This document shows positions 7,846 to 16,727 of a stretch of 64,000 bases of DNA, piece by piece. Within the stretch, counting starts at the first letter, position 1. The number at the start of each line of letters is the position of its first letter. Below the pieces are notes generated by a model. It saw nothing but the letters and a program-made list of their open reading frames with translations. It searched no databases and was not told where the DNA came from. Position numbers and translations under genes: made by a program. The stretch comes from JAUUZQ01 sp964538375 (GTDB lineage Bacteria > Bacteroidota > Bacteroidia > Bacteroidales > GCA-2748055): contig CAZIFQ010000003.1 of NCBI GenBank assembly GCA_964538375.1, forward strand, positions 132,020 through 196,019. Reading direction: 5' to 3'.

Positions 7846-9420
7846 CTATTTCGCGTAATTCACAGCCCGGGTTTCCCTGATAACTGTTATTTTCACCTGT
7901 CCCGGATAGGTCATCTCATCCTGAATCTTCTTGGCTATATCGTAGGAGAGTTTGTCTGCATCTTTATCGCTTACCTTCTCACTTCCAACAATAACTCGTA
8001 ATTCACGACCAGCTTGAATAGCATAGCTCTTAATTACACCTGGGTATGATAAGGCCATGGATTCAAGTTCTTTCAAGCGCTTGATATATGATTCAACCAC
8101 TTCTCTCCTTGCTCCCGGCCTGGCACCTGAAATAGCATCACAAACCTGGACAATCGGAGAAATAAGAGAGGTCATTTCAGTCTCATCATGATGAGACCCA
8201 ATGGCATTGCAAACTTCTGGCTTTTCTTTGTACTTCTCAGCCAATTTCATTCCGAAAATTGCGTGTGGTAGTTCCGGCTCATCATCAGGTACTTTTCCAA
8301 TATCATGCAATAGTCCGGCACGCCTGGCAATCTTGGCATTGAGACCAAGTTCTGAAGCCATAATAGCACAAAGGTTTGCTACCTCTCTTGAGTGCTGAAG
8401 AAGGTTCTGTCCATACGATGAGCGGTATTTCATTTTACCTACCATTCTTGTTAATTCAGGGTGTAAACCATGAATTCCAAGGTCAATAGCTGTTCTTTTA
8501 CCTGTTTCAATGATCTCTTCTTCAATCTGCTTCCTTGTTTTTTCAACCACCTCTTCAATTCTTGCAGGATGAATCCTGCCGTCGGTAACGAGTTGGTGCA
8601 GCGCCAGTCGTGCAATTTCACGACGCACTGGATCAAATCCCGAAAGAATAATGGCTTCAGGAGTATCATCTACGATCACTTCAATACCAGTAGCAGATTC
8701 CAGGGCACGAATATTCCGTCCCTCGCGACCTATGATACGGCCCTTCATTTCATCTGAATCGATATGGAAGACTGTGACAGCATTTTCAATAGCGCTTTCG
8801 GCAGCCACCCTCTGGATGGTTTCGATAACTACTTTTTTGGCATCCTTGTTGGCGGTCAATTTTGCTTCATCCATAATATCGTTGATAGATGACATGGCCT
8901 CAGTTCTGGCCTCTTCTTTCAACGATTCCACCAACTGCTTGGTGGCTTCTTCTGCAGAAAGCCCGGAAATAGTTTCCAGCTGCTCAACCTGCATTCTATG
9001 TGATTTCTCCAGCTCTTCTTTACGCTTTTCGATCAAGTCAAGCTGGTTTGTAAGGTTACCGCGAATTGCTTCTGTATCGCTAAGTTCTTTTCTAAGTTCA
9101 TCCTCCTTTTGTGTAGCAGTATACTCTTTCTGCTTAATCGCAGATTCTCTCTGCCCAATCCTGTTATCCTTCTCGTTGATCATTTTTTCATGATCAGCTT
9201 TCAATTGGAGAAATTTTTCTTTTGCCTGCAGCATTTTCCTCTGCTTTATCATCTCTGCTTCCTGCTCGGCATCTTTTATGACATTACTTCCCTTCCTTTT
9301 TATCGATGCGGTACACACAAAATACGTCGCCACTATTCCTATTATCAATGTGCTTCCTCCAGCCAAAAAGTACCCCATCAAAGGAATCTGTAACACCACC
9401 TGGCTTATTAACAGTTCCAT
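7846..9420 (-). CDS. rny: Ribonuclease Y
   Basis: RNase Y is a membrane-anchored endoribonuclease that starts mRNA decay. The 524-residue protein shows the full architecture: an N-terminal transmembrane segment (about 12-37), a long charged coiled coil (about 45-190), a KH RNA-binding domain with GRIIGREGRNIRALE, and an HD domain with LLQHSREVAN and the metal-binding pair in AGLLHDIGKV. ATPGQVKIT-type endings are replaced here by YPGQVKITVIRETRAVNYAK, which is a normal C terminus. A 6S RNA and zapA lie directly upstream on the same strand. Confidence 0.97.
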   Translation of the reverse strand: MELLISQVVLQIPLMGYFLAGGSTLIIGIVATYFVCTASIKRKGSNVIKDAEQEAEMIKQRKMLQAKEKFLQLKADHEKMINEKDNRIGQRESAIKQKEYTATQKEDELRKELSDTEAIRGNLTNQLDLIEKRKEELEKSHRMQVEQLETISGLSAEEATKQLVESLKEEARTEAMSSINDIMDEAKLTANKDAKKVVIETIQRVAAESAIENAVTVFHIDSDEMKGRIIGREGRNIRALESATGIEVIVDDTPEAIILSGFDPVRREIARLALHQLVTDGRIHPARIEEVVEKTRKQIEEEIIETGKRTAIDLGIHGLHPELTRMVGKMKYRSSYGQNLLQHSREVANLCAIMASELGLNAKIARRAGLLHDIGKVPDDEPELPHAIFGMKLAEKYKEKPEVCNAIGSHHDETEMTSLISPIVQVCDAISGARPGARREVVESYIKRLKELESMALSYPGVIKSYAIQAGRELRVIVGSEKVSDKDADKLSYDIAKKIQDEMTYPGQVKITVIRETRAVNYAK

Positions 9421-9439
9421 AATTTCTAATTTTTAGGTA

Positions 9440-9648
9440 TAAAAAAACCCGCATATTCCTTCAAGATTTTATAAAACCCCTATAAGGCATTTAAGGAGTC
9501 GCCGTCTCTTGTCGAGTTTCCACTGATCCCGATAAATCGTGATTTCCGGCGAACCGAAATTGTGGCCTGCTCTTCAAGCTCCGAGCTTTACTCCAATTTT
9601 ATAAATGTTGAGTTTCAAAAATAATTTGAAGAAACAATGCGGGCAAAG
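9440..9648 (-). ncRNA. ssrS: 6S RNA (SsrS) candidate
   Basis: The gap between zapA and rny can fold on the minus strand into one long rod. The closing stem pairs 9643-9626 with 9448-9464 (CCCGCAT with ATGCGGG, then GTTTC with GGAAT and TTCAA with TTGAA, with one bulged base). A T run (9441-9447 complement) follows it as an intrinsic terminator. About 200 bases with closed ends and a presumed central bubble fit 6S RNA, which binds sigma-70 RNA polymerase. Location just downstream of zapA is the classic 6S position in many bacteria. I could not verify the central bubble by folding. Confidence 0.7.
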
Positions 9649-9670
9649 TCTTAATATGTAAAGAACGCTA

Positions 9671-9961
9671 TTACTCTTCTTTCAGTAAGATATCCAACTC
9701 CTCATTCAATACTTTTAAATCTTCCTCCAAAGATACTATATTTTGCTTTGATTCGCAATCTAAAAGCTGAATCACAAATTGTAAAGCTGCCATGGCTAAA
9801 AAATCCTGAGAATCTTTATCAGTATACCTCTGCTTATACTGTAAAAGCTTATCATTAATCAGTTTGGCCGCTTTCCTGATTTTCTCCTCGTCTCGCCTTT
9901 CTATTTTTAAGGGATAGTATCTTTCTGCAATCTGCACCTTTATGGGTAACTTCTCTTCCAT
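9671..9961 (-). CDS. zapA: Cell division protein ZapA
   Basis: The 96-residue protein has the ZapA layout. An N-terminal beta-rich domain (KVQIAERYYPLKIERRDEEK) is followed by RKAAKLINDKLLQYK and a C-terminal coiled coil (about 70-95). ZapA bundles FtsZ filaments at mid-cell. The gene follows the small coiled-coil gene with a 9-base gap and precedes the 6S RNA candidate, the same order seen in other phyla. Confidence 0.88.
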   Translation of the reverse strand: MEEKLPIKVQIAERYYPLKIERRDEEKIRKAAKLINDKLLQYKQRYTDKDSQDFLAMAALQFVIQLLDCESKQNIVSLEEDLKVLNEELDILLKEE

Positions 9962-9970
9962 CTATCCCTG

Positions 9971-10264
9971 TTATCTGTTTAAAAGAGCAATACACTTATC
10001 TATTTCCCGCACAATTTTGTTTATCCGCAATTTGGCATCCTGCGACTCCTCGCTCTCTGCCGAAAAAGCTTTTGCAAGCTTCAGCGTATTGTTTTGCTTT
10101 CTCAGTTCGTTTAACTCTTCTTTCTGTTCTCGTAATTTATCTCCCAGTTTATTATTCTCCGCTTCCAGTTCCAGGTTGCTGTTCTTATGCTCCACCAATC
10201 GTTCCCTCAGCGACTGAAACTTTTGCTTTAAATCATCAATTATATAAACCTGATCGACGCTCAT
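9971..10264 (-). CDS. Small coiled-coil protein, ZapB-like
   Basis: The 97-residue protein is almost entirely coiled coil from about residue 8 to 65, with heptad leucines and many charged residues (SLRERLVEHKNSNLELEAEN). A short helical tail ends it. It has no enzyme motif. The position directly before zapA and the size suggest a ZapB-like division accessory protein. Low sequence complexity means homology cannot be proven by eye. Confidence 0.6.
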   Translation of the reverse strand: MSVDQVYIIDDLKQKFQSLRERLVEHKNSNLELEAENNKLGDKLREQKEELNELRKQNNTLKLAKAFSAESEESQDAKLRINKIVREIDKCIALLNR

Positions 10265-10284
10265 TAAACAGAGGTGTTATATTA

Positions 10285-10292
10285 CAAATATA
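10285..10292 (-). promoter_or_regulatory. Putative -7 box of the zapB-like/zapA/6S/rny block
   Basis: On the minus strand this is TATATTTG, an exact TAnnTTTG match, 20 bases upstream of the start codon of the coiled-coil gene. No clear -33 TTG was found. Confidence 0.45.
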
Positions 10293-10467
10293 AGACTGTT
10301 TTCGATAAATAAAAACGCTTTACTGTTAATGATTATCAGATAAATGTATACTTGGGTCCTTTTTTCAATAAGAATAATGCTTTAATGGCTACTGTATAAA
10401 ATACTTGACCTGTATAGATAATATTCCCTGGTTCATAAAATTTCTTTCACTCGTTGATAATAAATGA

Positions 10468-10475
10468 TAGTTTTG
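10468..10475 (+). promoter_or_regulatory. Putative -7 box of the M23 peptidase gene
   Basis: TAGTTTTG matches TAnnTTTG. An ATG at 10477 lies only 1 base downstream of the box, so it would be outside or at the very edge of the transcript. This favours the in-frame ATG at 10498 as the true start. Confidence 0.4.
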
Positions 10476-10497
10476 CATGAAAAATTGTAGAAGATTT

Positions 10498-12210
10498 ATG
10501 AAGAAAATTATTTTATTGGTATTCCTGCTGGGAGTATCATTTATGGCAAAAGCACAAAATGGAACAGACTTCAGATCACCATTGGACATCCCGCTTTTTT
10601 TATCAGGGAATTTTGGTGAGTTAAGATCCAATCATTTTCATTCCGGGATAGATATCAAGACCCAGGGAACAACAGGTCATAAAGTTTATTCTATTGAGGA
10701 TGGATATGTTTCAAGAATTAAAATCCAGGGAGGTGGATATGGCCATGCACTTTACATTGCTCATCCAAACGGATATACAAGTGTTTATGGTCACCTGTCA
10801 GCATACAACGAGGCAATTACTGCTTATGCCAGGAAGGTTCAGTATCAGTTGGAATCTTTTGAGGTGGACCTGTATTTGAAACCCGGTGAATTCCCAGTTA
10901 AGAAAGGAGAAATCGTTGCCCTATCTGGAAATACCGGTAGCTCTGCAGGCCCTCATCTTCATTTTGAGATCAGAAAAACATCGAATCAACACCCAGCTAA
11001 TGCCTTGCTGTATCATTTTCCAATAAAGGATGATATAGCTCCAAAATTTACTCAATTGGTAATCTACCCAAGAGGAGAAAATGCCCAGGTGCAACAGGGA
11101 TATGACGATGTAGCATTTGGCCTGGTAGACTCGGGAGATGGATACAAAATAAAAGACAATTCCATTATCCTCGGCTTTGGAAAAATTGGCTTTGGCGTTG
11201 AAGTATATGACTACCTGAATGGAACAAGAAATCGTTGCGGGGTATATACCCTTGAACTTTTAGTAGATGGGGAAACTCACTTCATGACTGAGATGGGGGA
11301 ATTCTCTTTCTCAGAGAGCAGATTCATCAATGCACATATTGACTACGCATTCAAAAATGAAACCAAAAGAAGTGTACAACGGCTCTACAAGTTGCCTTAC
11401 AATGACCTGAGCATATATAAATATGTAAATGGTGATGGGCTGATTGATATAAGAGACACCCTGTCACATGAAGTATCGATAGTTGCAACAGATGCATATG
11501 GAAATCAATCTGAAATAAATTTCAATCTTAAGGGAACCGGAGTACCTCAAAGAATGGCCAGCAGGAAGAGTCCATCTACAGTTCTCTTACCATACAATGC
11601 AGAAGGGGGATTTGCCGACAGGGATATTAATTTATCATTCCCTGCTTACAGTTTTTATGAAGATATTCCATTTACTTACTTGCGCACAGGTGGACTCCCC
11701 GAAACAGCATCAGATATATTCCAGGTGCATTCAAAATCAACGCCGGTTCACAAGCGAATTAAACTCTCTTTGAAACCACCTTCAGACCTCAGCATGTATA
11801 AAGAGAAAATCTGTATGGTTACTGTGAATGATGACAATGAAATAGCTTGCGTGGGAGGCAGCTATGAGAATGGATATGTAACAGCTGAAGTTCGAAGCTT
11901 CGGAAAGTACGCCATAGCAATTGATACAGTTGCACCAGGCATTACTGCACTAAATCTGCATGCAGGTAAAACTATTACCACTGAGCCCGGTCTAAGGTTT
12001 GTCATCAAGGATAATCTCTCAGGAATTTCGAGTTATAAAGCTTATCTTGACAATAATTGGGTTCTGATGCAGTATGATCCTAAAAACGAGCTGCTTGTGT
12101 ATACCTTTGATGATGACAGGATCAGTAGCAACAGCAATCATGAGCTCGAGTTATATGTTGAGGATAACAAGGGAAATAAAGCATTCTATCATACCACATT
12201 TTTCAGATAA
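10498..12210 (+). CDS. Secreted M23 family metallopeptidase (LytM/lysostaphin type)
   Basis: The protein has 570 residues from the chosen ATG, which gives a clean signal peptide (KKIILLVFLLGVSFMAKAQ). An in-frame ATG 21 bases earlier would put CRRF in front of it and sits on the -7 box. The M23 zinc site is complete: H and D in HFHSGIDI, and the histidines in GPHLHFEIR. GNTGSSAG is also conserved. This fold cleaves peptide cross-links in peptidoglycan. The C-terminal 350 residues are beta-rich with no recognised domain. The stop is directly followed, in the same frame, by the anmK start codon. Confidence 0.88.
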   Translation: MKKIILLVFLLGVSFMAKAQNGTDFRSPLDIPLFLSGNFGELRSNHFHSGIDIKTQGTTGHKVYSIEDGYVSRIKIQGGGYGHALYIAHPNGYTSVYGHLSAYNEAITAYARKVQYQLESFEVDLYLKPGEFPVKKGEIVALSGNTGSSAGPHLHFEIRKTSNQHPANALLYHFPIKDDIAPKFTQLVIYPRGENAQVQQGYDDVAFGLVDSGDGYKIKDNSIILGFGKIGFGVEVYDYLNGTRNRCGVYTLELLVDGETHFMTEMGEFSFSESRFINAHIDYAFKNETKRSVQRLYKLPYNDLSIYKYVNGDGLIDIRDTLSHEVSIVATDAYGNQSEINFNLKGTGVPQRMASRKSPSTVLLPYNAEGGFADRDINLSFPAYSFYEDIPFTYLRTGGLPETASDIFQVHSKSTPVHKRIKLSLKPPSDLSMYKEKICMVTVNDDNEIACVGGSYENGYVTAEVRSFGKYAIAIDTVAPGITALNLHAGKTITTEPGLRFVIKDNLSGISSYKAYLDNNWVLMQYDPKNELLVYTFDDDRISSNSNHELELYVEDNKGNKAFYHTTFFR

Positions 12211-13296
12211 TTGATACTGGAAAAAACTTCATACCTGGTACTTGGACTGATGTCCGGCACATCGCTCGACGGTGTCGACCTGGCATTGTGTGAATTTAAT
12301 TTTAAAGGCAAGTTTCGAACATTCGAAATTGCAGAAGCCACTACCCTGCCCTACAATTCTACGCTCAGCAAAAAATTGAAAGAATGTATAAATTACGATG
12401 ACAAAGAACTGGCTTTACTAGATATTGAGGTGGGAGAGTTCTTCTCAGAAGTTATCAACTCATTTTTGGCAGGGAGAGAAAATCTTCCTCAACTTATTGC
12501 TTCACACGGACATACTGTATTTCACAGGCCGGAAGAGGGCTTAACACTGCAAATCGGGAATGGTGAAGTAATGGCTGAAAAAACCGGGATTACAGTTGTA
12601 AACGATTTCAGGAGTCAGGACGTACTTCTAGGCGGACAGGGAGCTCCACTGGTTCCAGTGGGAGACAGGGATTTGTTTTACGCTTACGATTTTTGTCTGA
12701 ACCTGGGAGGGTTTGCAAACATCTCATACAATGATAGTGATTCTTCAGAACGAATTGCATGTGATATCTCGGCTTGTAATATGGCTTTTAATCATCTTAG
12801 TCAGAAGCTTGGACAGCCATATGACAGTAACGGTTTGCTGGCGCGAGGCGGAGATATTGACAGCGAGCTTTTGGACCAGCTTAATAACTTGAACTATTAT
12901 AAATTGCCTGCCCCAAAATCACTTGGGAAAGAGTGGTTTGTGGATCAGTTTTTACCAATACTTGAATCTTCTGAATTGAATATTTTTGATAAACTGGCCA
13001 CAACTACGGAGCACATAGCAATGCAAATTGCAAAATTTATCAATGTTGCCAGGCAAGCAGAATCGAAATTACTTATCACAGGAGGTGGAGCTTATAATTC
13101 ATTCCTGATTGAGCGAATAAGAAACACCTGTGATATAAGTATGATTCTGCCCAGGAATGAGATTATTGAATATAAAGAGGCACTGATTTTTGCCTATCTT
13201 GGCATTTTGAGAATCAGAAATGAAGTAAATGTACTTTCTTCTGTTACAGGAGCAAGAGAAGACAGTTCTTCAGGAGTAATACATTGCAAAAATTAA
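12211..13296 (+). CDS. anmK: Anhydro-N-acetylmuramic acid kinase
   Basis: AnmK phosphorylates 1,6-anhydro-N-acetylmuramic acid with opening of the anhydro ring, in peptidoglycan recycling. At 361 residues it is the normal size. The phosphate-binding opening GLMSGTSLDGVDLALCEF and the later NLGGFANISY, DISACNMAFNHL and LLITGGGAYNSFL are diagnostic. The start is a TTG that immediately follows the preceding TAA. The first ATG (12250) would cut the phosphate-binding motif, so TTG is preferred. The pairing with an M23 peptidase makes biological sense, since both act on peptidoglycan. Confidence 0.93.
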   Translation: MILEKTSYLVLGLMSGTSLDGVDLALCEFNFKGKFRTFEIAEATTLPYNSTLSKKLKECINYDDKELALLDIEVGEFFSEVINSFLAGRENLPQLIASHGHTVFHRPEEGLTLQIGNGEVMAEKTGITVVNDFRSQDVLLGGQGAPLVPVGDRDLFYAYDFCLNLGGFANISYNDSDSSERIACDISACNMAFNHLSQKLGQPYDSNGLLARGGDIDSELLDQLNNLNYYKLPAPKSLGKEWFVDQFLPILESSELNIFDKLATTTEHIAMQIAKFINVARQAESKLLITGGGAYNSFLIERIRNTCDISMILPRNEIIEYKEALIFAYLGILRIRNEVNVLSSVTGAREDSSSGVIHCKN

Positions 13297-13301
13297 GATA
13301 C

Positions 13302-14444
13302 ATGGAAAATTTTATTTCATATAATCCCACAAATCTGCATTTCGGCAAAGACGTAGTGAATGAACTCGGAGCTATAGCAGCATCAACAGGGAGAAAAGCA
13401 CTGTTGGTTTATGGTGGTGGATCTGTCTTGAGAAATGGTAGTTACCAGGATACAGTCAATCAGCTGAAAGCAAACAACATTGATATCATTGAGTATAGTG
13501 GCATTAAACCAAATCCATTGGTAAAAAGTGTTGATGAAGCTGCTGAGTTAGGATTGAAAGAAGGCGTTGATATGGTAGTCGCTGTTGGTGGAGGAAGCGT
13601 TATTGATTCAGCCAAGATAATTGCTGTTTGTATTTCAGACAAAGTGAAAGGATGGGAAATAATGACAGGTGCGCATGAGCCAAAAGCTACAATTCCCCTT
13701 ATATTAGTTTTAACTCTTGCTGCCACAGGAACAGAGATGAATCCAACTGCAGTGCTGCAAAATCCGGAATCAGATGATAAGAGGGGCTTCAGGCATCCTG
13801 TAATGTTTCCTAAACATTCATTCCTTGATCCTGGATATACGAAATCAGTACCTCCGGATTATACGGCTTATGGTATTGTTGATTTAGTAGCTCATTCTTT
13901 AGAAGCATGGTTTGGAGCTGGTCATGCTCCACTATCAGACAAATTCGTATTAGCCATCATAAAGGAAGCGCTGGAGATAGGCCCTAAATTGATGAAGGAC
14001 CTTGAGAATTATGAACTGAGGGCAAGAATAATGTGGGCAGCAACCAATGCATTAAACGATGTCACCATGCATGCGCGCAAATCCGGTGACTGGGGTGTTC
14101 ATGGCTTAGGTCATATATTATCATACTTGTATGACACTGCTCATGGAGCAACTCTTTCTATTATTTATCCTGCCTGGATGAAGCATATTGCACTTCGTGC
14201 CCCGGATCGAATCATTGAACTGGGCAGTGCCCTGTTTGGGGTCAATTCTGTCTCAGCAACAGTGAAAGAATTTGAAAAGTTCTTTATTGAATTAGGAAGC
14301 CCCATAAGAGCAAATGAAGCAGGAATAAACAAAGAAAAAAGTAGTGAGATACTTGAACTTATGAGAAAACATAAAGTATCTGGAATGCATCATTCCCTCG
14401 ATGAGTCTGACAGGAAGGCCATTGTAGAAATGATGATGGTATAA
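13302..14444 (+). CDS. Iron-containing alcohol dehydrogenase (butanol dehydrogenase/YqhD type)
   Basis: The 380-residue protein belongs to the group III metal-dependent alcohol dehydrogenases, which use NAD(P)H to reduce aldehydes. The nucleotide site VAVGGGSVIDSAKII, the stretch TLAATGTEMNPTAVL, and the metal ligands in VDLVAHSLEAW and WGVHGLGHILSYLYDTAHG are all present. HARKSGDWGVH resembles the YqhD/BdhA branch. An in-frame TTG at 13284 overlaps anmK, but the ATG at 13302 gives a normal N terminus (MENFISYNPTNLHFG). A hairpin terminator follows. Confidence 0.92.
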   Translation: MENFISYNPTNLHFGKDVVNELGAIAASTGRKALLVYGGGSVLRNGSYQDTVNQLKANNIDIIEYSGIKPNPLVKSVDEAAELGLKEGVDMVVAVGGGSVIDSAKIIAVCISDKVKGWEIMTGAHEPKATIPLILVLTLAATGTEMNPTAVLQNPESDDKRGFRHPVMFPKHSFLDPGYTKSVPPDYTAYGIVDLVAHSLEAWFGAGHAPLSDKFVLAIIKEALEIGPKLMKDLENYELRARIMWAATNALNDVTMHARKSGDWGVHGLGHILSYLYDTAHGATLSIIYPAWMKHIALRAPDRIIELGSALFGVNSVSATVKEFEKFFIELGSPIRANEAGINKEKSSEILELMRKHKVSGMHHSLDESDRKAIVEMMMV

Positions 14445-14450
14445 AATCGA

Positions 14451-14482
14451 AAAAGGCAGATCGGGAGATCTGCCTTTTTTCT
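14451..14482 (+). terminator. Rho-independent terminator of the alcohol dehydrogenase gene
   Basis: AAAAGGCAGATC (14451-14462) pairs with GATCTGCCTTTT (14467-14478) across a 4-base loop, followed by TT. Confidence 0.92.
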
Positions 14483-14801
14483 ATCTAACTAAAACTACCA
14501 ACTAAACTACTAACTAATATCTTAAATTTTGTTCTATTTACCTTTTAAAATCTGCTGCTATTAAAATGAACTGCAAATTTGATAGTACAAAAATACGTTC
14601 TATTCTTCTAAGGAAAATTAAGTAATTGTTAATTTTAGATTAAACTATTATTCATTCATATATTGGCATCAAACCCAAAAAAATTTAAATTTTCTTATGT
14701 TATAAAAATAATTTCTTGTTTGTTCTGATGAAAAATAGAATCTTTATCCCCGATTTAAAAATCACCTTACGTATATAAGTATCTTAATTAAATATATTCT
14801 T
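14483..14801. other. AT-rich intergenic region before the C69 peptidase gene
   Basis: About 320 bases hold no credible gene. The first 40 are a C/A/T-rich run built on the word AACTAA. The rest is AT-rich with many short A and T runs. No exact TAnnTTTG box was found, so the promoter of the downstream gene is not located. Confidence 0.5.
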
Positions 14802-16478
14802 ATGAAAAAGATTTTGACATTCGTTCTCGCTCTTGGATTATTAGCCGTGCATGTAGATATGAGATCCTGCACAAATTTCCTGGTTACCCCTGGCGCTTCA
14901 GTTAATGGATCTTCGATGATTACATACGCAGCAGATGCTCATGTGTTATATGGAGAATTATATTTTACTCCGGCTGCTAAGTATAAGCCAGGTTCGATGT
15001 TGAAAGTTTACGAGTGGGATACACATAAATACCTCGGGAAAATAAAACAAATTTCACAGACTTATTCTGTTATCGGTAATATGAATGAGCACCAGGTGGC
15101 TATTGGAGAAACTACATACGGTGGTCGTTCCGGACTTGTTGATACTACAGCAATAATTGATTATGGTAGTTTGATGTACATAACCCTTCAACGAGCTAAG
15201 AGTGCGCGTGAGGCCATAAATATAATGGGTGAGTTGGTTGACACTTACGGATACTATAGTTTAGGAGAATCTTTCTCTGTTAGTGATGCCAATGAAGTGT
15301 GGATCATGGAATTGATTGGAAAAGGAATGGATATTGAAGACGGCGTTAATAAGAACAAAGGTGCTGTATGGGTTGCAGTAAAAATACCTGATGGTTACGT
15401 TTCCGGTCATGCAAACCAGGCACGCATCCGCCAGTTTCCTCTCAACGATCCTGATAATTGTTTATATGCTCCAGATGTAATTTCGTTTGCAAGAGAACAA
15501 GGATTTTATGAAGGAAGCGATGAAGATTTTAGTTTTTCTGACACGTATGCGCCAATTAGTTTTGGTGGAGCAAGATTTTGTGAAATAAGAGTATGGTCAT
15601 TTTTTAAGGATGTGAGCGACGATATGGATCAGTATTTTGCTTATGCCAGTGGTCATGAACTTGATAACAGGATGCCTTTATACATTAAGCCAAACAGAAA
15701 AATTTCTAATCACGACTTAATGAATTTCATGCGTGACCACCTTGAAGGTACAGAACTTGATATGACGAAAGATCCCGGTGCAGGCCCATTCGGTCTCCCC
15801 TATCGCTGGCGCCCGCTCTACTGGGAAGTTGACGGACAGCAATATTGCAATGAAAGAGCAACAGCAACGCAGCAAACCGGATTTTCTTTTATAGCAGAAT
15901 CACGCGCCGATATGCCTGATATGATTGGTGGAATCTTTTGGTTCGGTATTGATGATGCGGCTTCTACAGTTTACGTACCAATGTATTGCGGAATGAACGA
16001 GGTGCCTGAATCATATGCAGTTGGCAATGGCGATATGCTGACTTATTCAGACAATTCTGCTTTCTGGGCATTCAATTTCGTATCCAATTTTTGCTACCTC
16101 AGGTATAATATAATGATGGAAGATGTTAAAAAGAAACAGCAGCACCTGGAATTGAAATTCATCGAAAAAGTAAAGCTTATTGATGCAGAAGCAATGAGAT
16201 TACATGAGAATAGTCCAAAGAAAGCACGCAAATACATTACCGAGTTTTCCGTAAATGCAGGAAACCACACTGTTGATGTATGGAAGGAACTTGGACAATA
16301 TCTTCTTGTAAAATATATCGATGGAAATATCAAGAAAGAAGAGGACGGAAAATTCCTGCGTAACCCCTACGGTTACCCTGTTGGTCCGAGTCAGCCAGGA
16401 TACTCCGAAGATTGGAAGAAAGAGGTTGTAAAAGGAACGGGTGAGAAGTTGTTGGTGCCAGAGGGCGGCGGACATTAG
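14802..16478 (+). CDS. C69 family dipeptidase (PepD-like)
   Basis: The 558-residue protein is an N-terminal-nucleophile peptidase of family C69. A hydrophobic signal sequence ends at RSC, and the cysteine at residue 23 (SCTNFLVTPGAS) would become the mature N-terminal nucleophile. GNMNEHQVAIGETTYGGR, LGESFSVSDANEVWIMEL and VAVKIPDGYVSGHANQARI are family-typical. Such enzymes cleave dipeptides, here probably in the periplasm. The C-terminal 80 residues are a helical, lysine-rich tail. Two tandem hairpins follow the stop. Confidence 0.9.
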   Translation: MKKILTFVLALGLLAVHVDMRSCTNFLVTPGASVNGSSMITYAADAHVLYGELYFTPAAKYKPGSMLKVYEWDTHKYLGKIKQISQTYSVIGNMNEHQVAIGETTYGGRSGLVDTTAIIDYGSLMYITLQRAKSAREAINIMGELVDTYGYYSLGESFSVSDANEVWIMELIGKGMDIEDGVNKNKGAVWVAVKIPDGYVSGHANQARIRQFPLNDPDNCLYAPDVISFAREQGFYEGSDEDFSFSDTYAPISFGGARFCEIRVWSFFKDVSDDMDQYFAYASGHELDNRMPLYIKPNRKISNHDLMNFMRDHLEGTELDMTKDPGAGPFGLPYRWRPLYWEVDGQQYCNERATATQQTGFSFIAESRADMPDMIGGIFWFGIDDAASTVYVPMYCGMNEVPESYAVGNGDMLTYSDNSAFWAFNFVSNFCYLRYNIMMEDVKKKQQHLELKFIEKVKLIDAEAMRLHENSPKKARKYITEFSVNAGNHTVDVWKELGQYLLVKYIDGNIKKEEDGKFLRNPYGYPVGPSQPGYSEDWKKEVVKGTGEKLLVPEGGGH

Positions 16479-16488
16479 GAACCCTATC

Positions 16489-16527
16489 CCCTTGCTGAAG
16501 CAAGGGACTTCCCCTTGAGAAGGGGAA
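16489..16527 (+). terminator. Tandem hairpins after the C69 peptidase gene
   Basis: Two stem-loops lie side by side. CCCTTGC (16489-16495) pairs with GCAAGGG (16500-16506). TTCCCCTT (16509-16516) pairs with AAGGGGAA (16520-16527) across GAG. Neither is followed by a T run, so termination activity is uncertain. Confidence 0.5.
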
Positions 16528-16567
16528 GAGGTAAATGGCAACTTTTTGCAGTTAGTAAAACAACTTT

Positions 16568-16584
16568 AGTCACTTTAGTTCACT
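16568..16584 (+). repeat. 17-bp intergenic word also found, inverted, at 44365-44381
   Basis: AGTCACTTTAGTTCACT occurs here and, exactly, as its reverse complement at 44365-44381. The surrounding 60 bases contain degenerate copies (ACTTTAG, GTACTCAA twice, GGCACT). The other copy is 21 bases upstream of a REP-like palindrome. Confidence 0.55.
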
Positions 16585-16674
16585 CTGGGTTTCAACTTTA
16601 GGCACTCGAAGTACTCAAAGTACTCAAGGCACTTAATTTGTTAACAACTACTATTAAATTAATAAAATATTTTC

Positions 16675-16682
16675 TATCTTTG
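16675..16682 (+). promoter_or_regulatory. Putative -7 box of rplS
   Basis: TATCTTTG matches TAnnTTTG exactly, 45 bases upstream of the start codon. A -33 element is not evident. Confidence 0.5.
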
Positions 16683-16727
16683 CACCCTGTAAAATTATAG
16701 GGAAAATACACTAAAGATTTTTGAGCA

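Noticed and set aside
8651..9193. A 180-codon plus-strand frame antisense to rny
   Set aside because: It is Ser/Phe/Ile-rich, has no recognisable motif and is the shadow of the coiled-coil region of rny.
16479..16727. A small RNA gene in the rplS upstream gap
   Set aside because: Two short hairpins and repeats are seen, but no promoter followed by a terminator on either strand.
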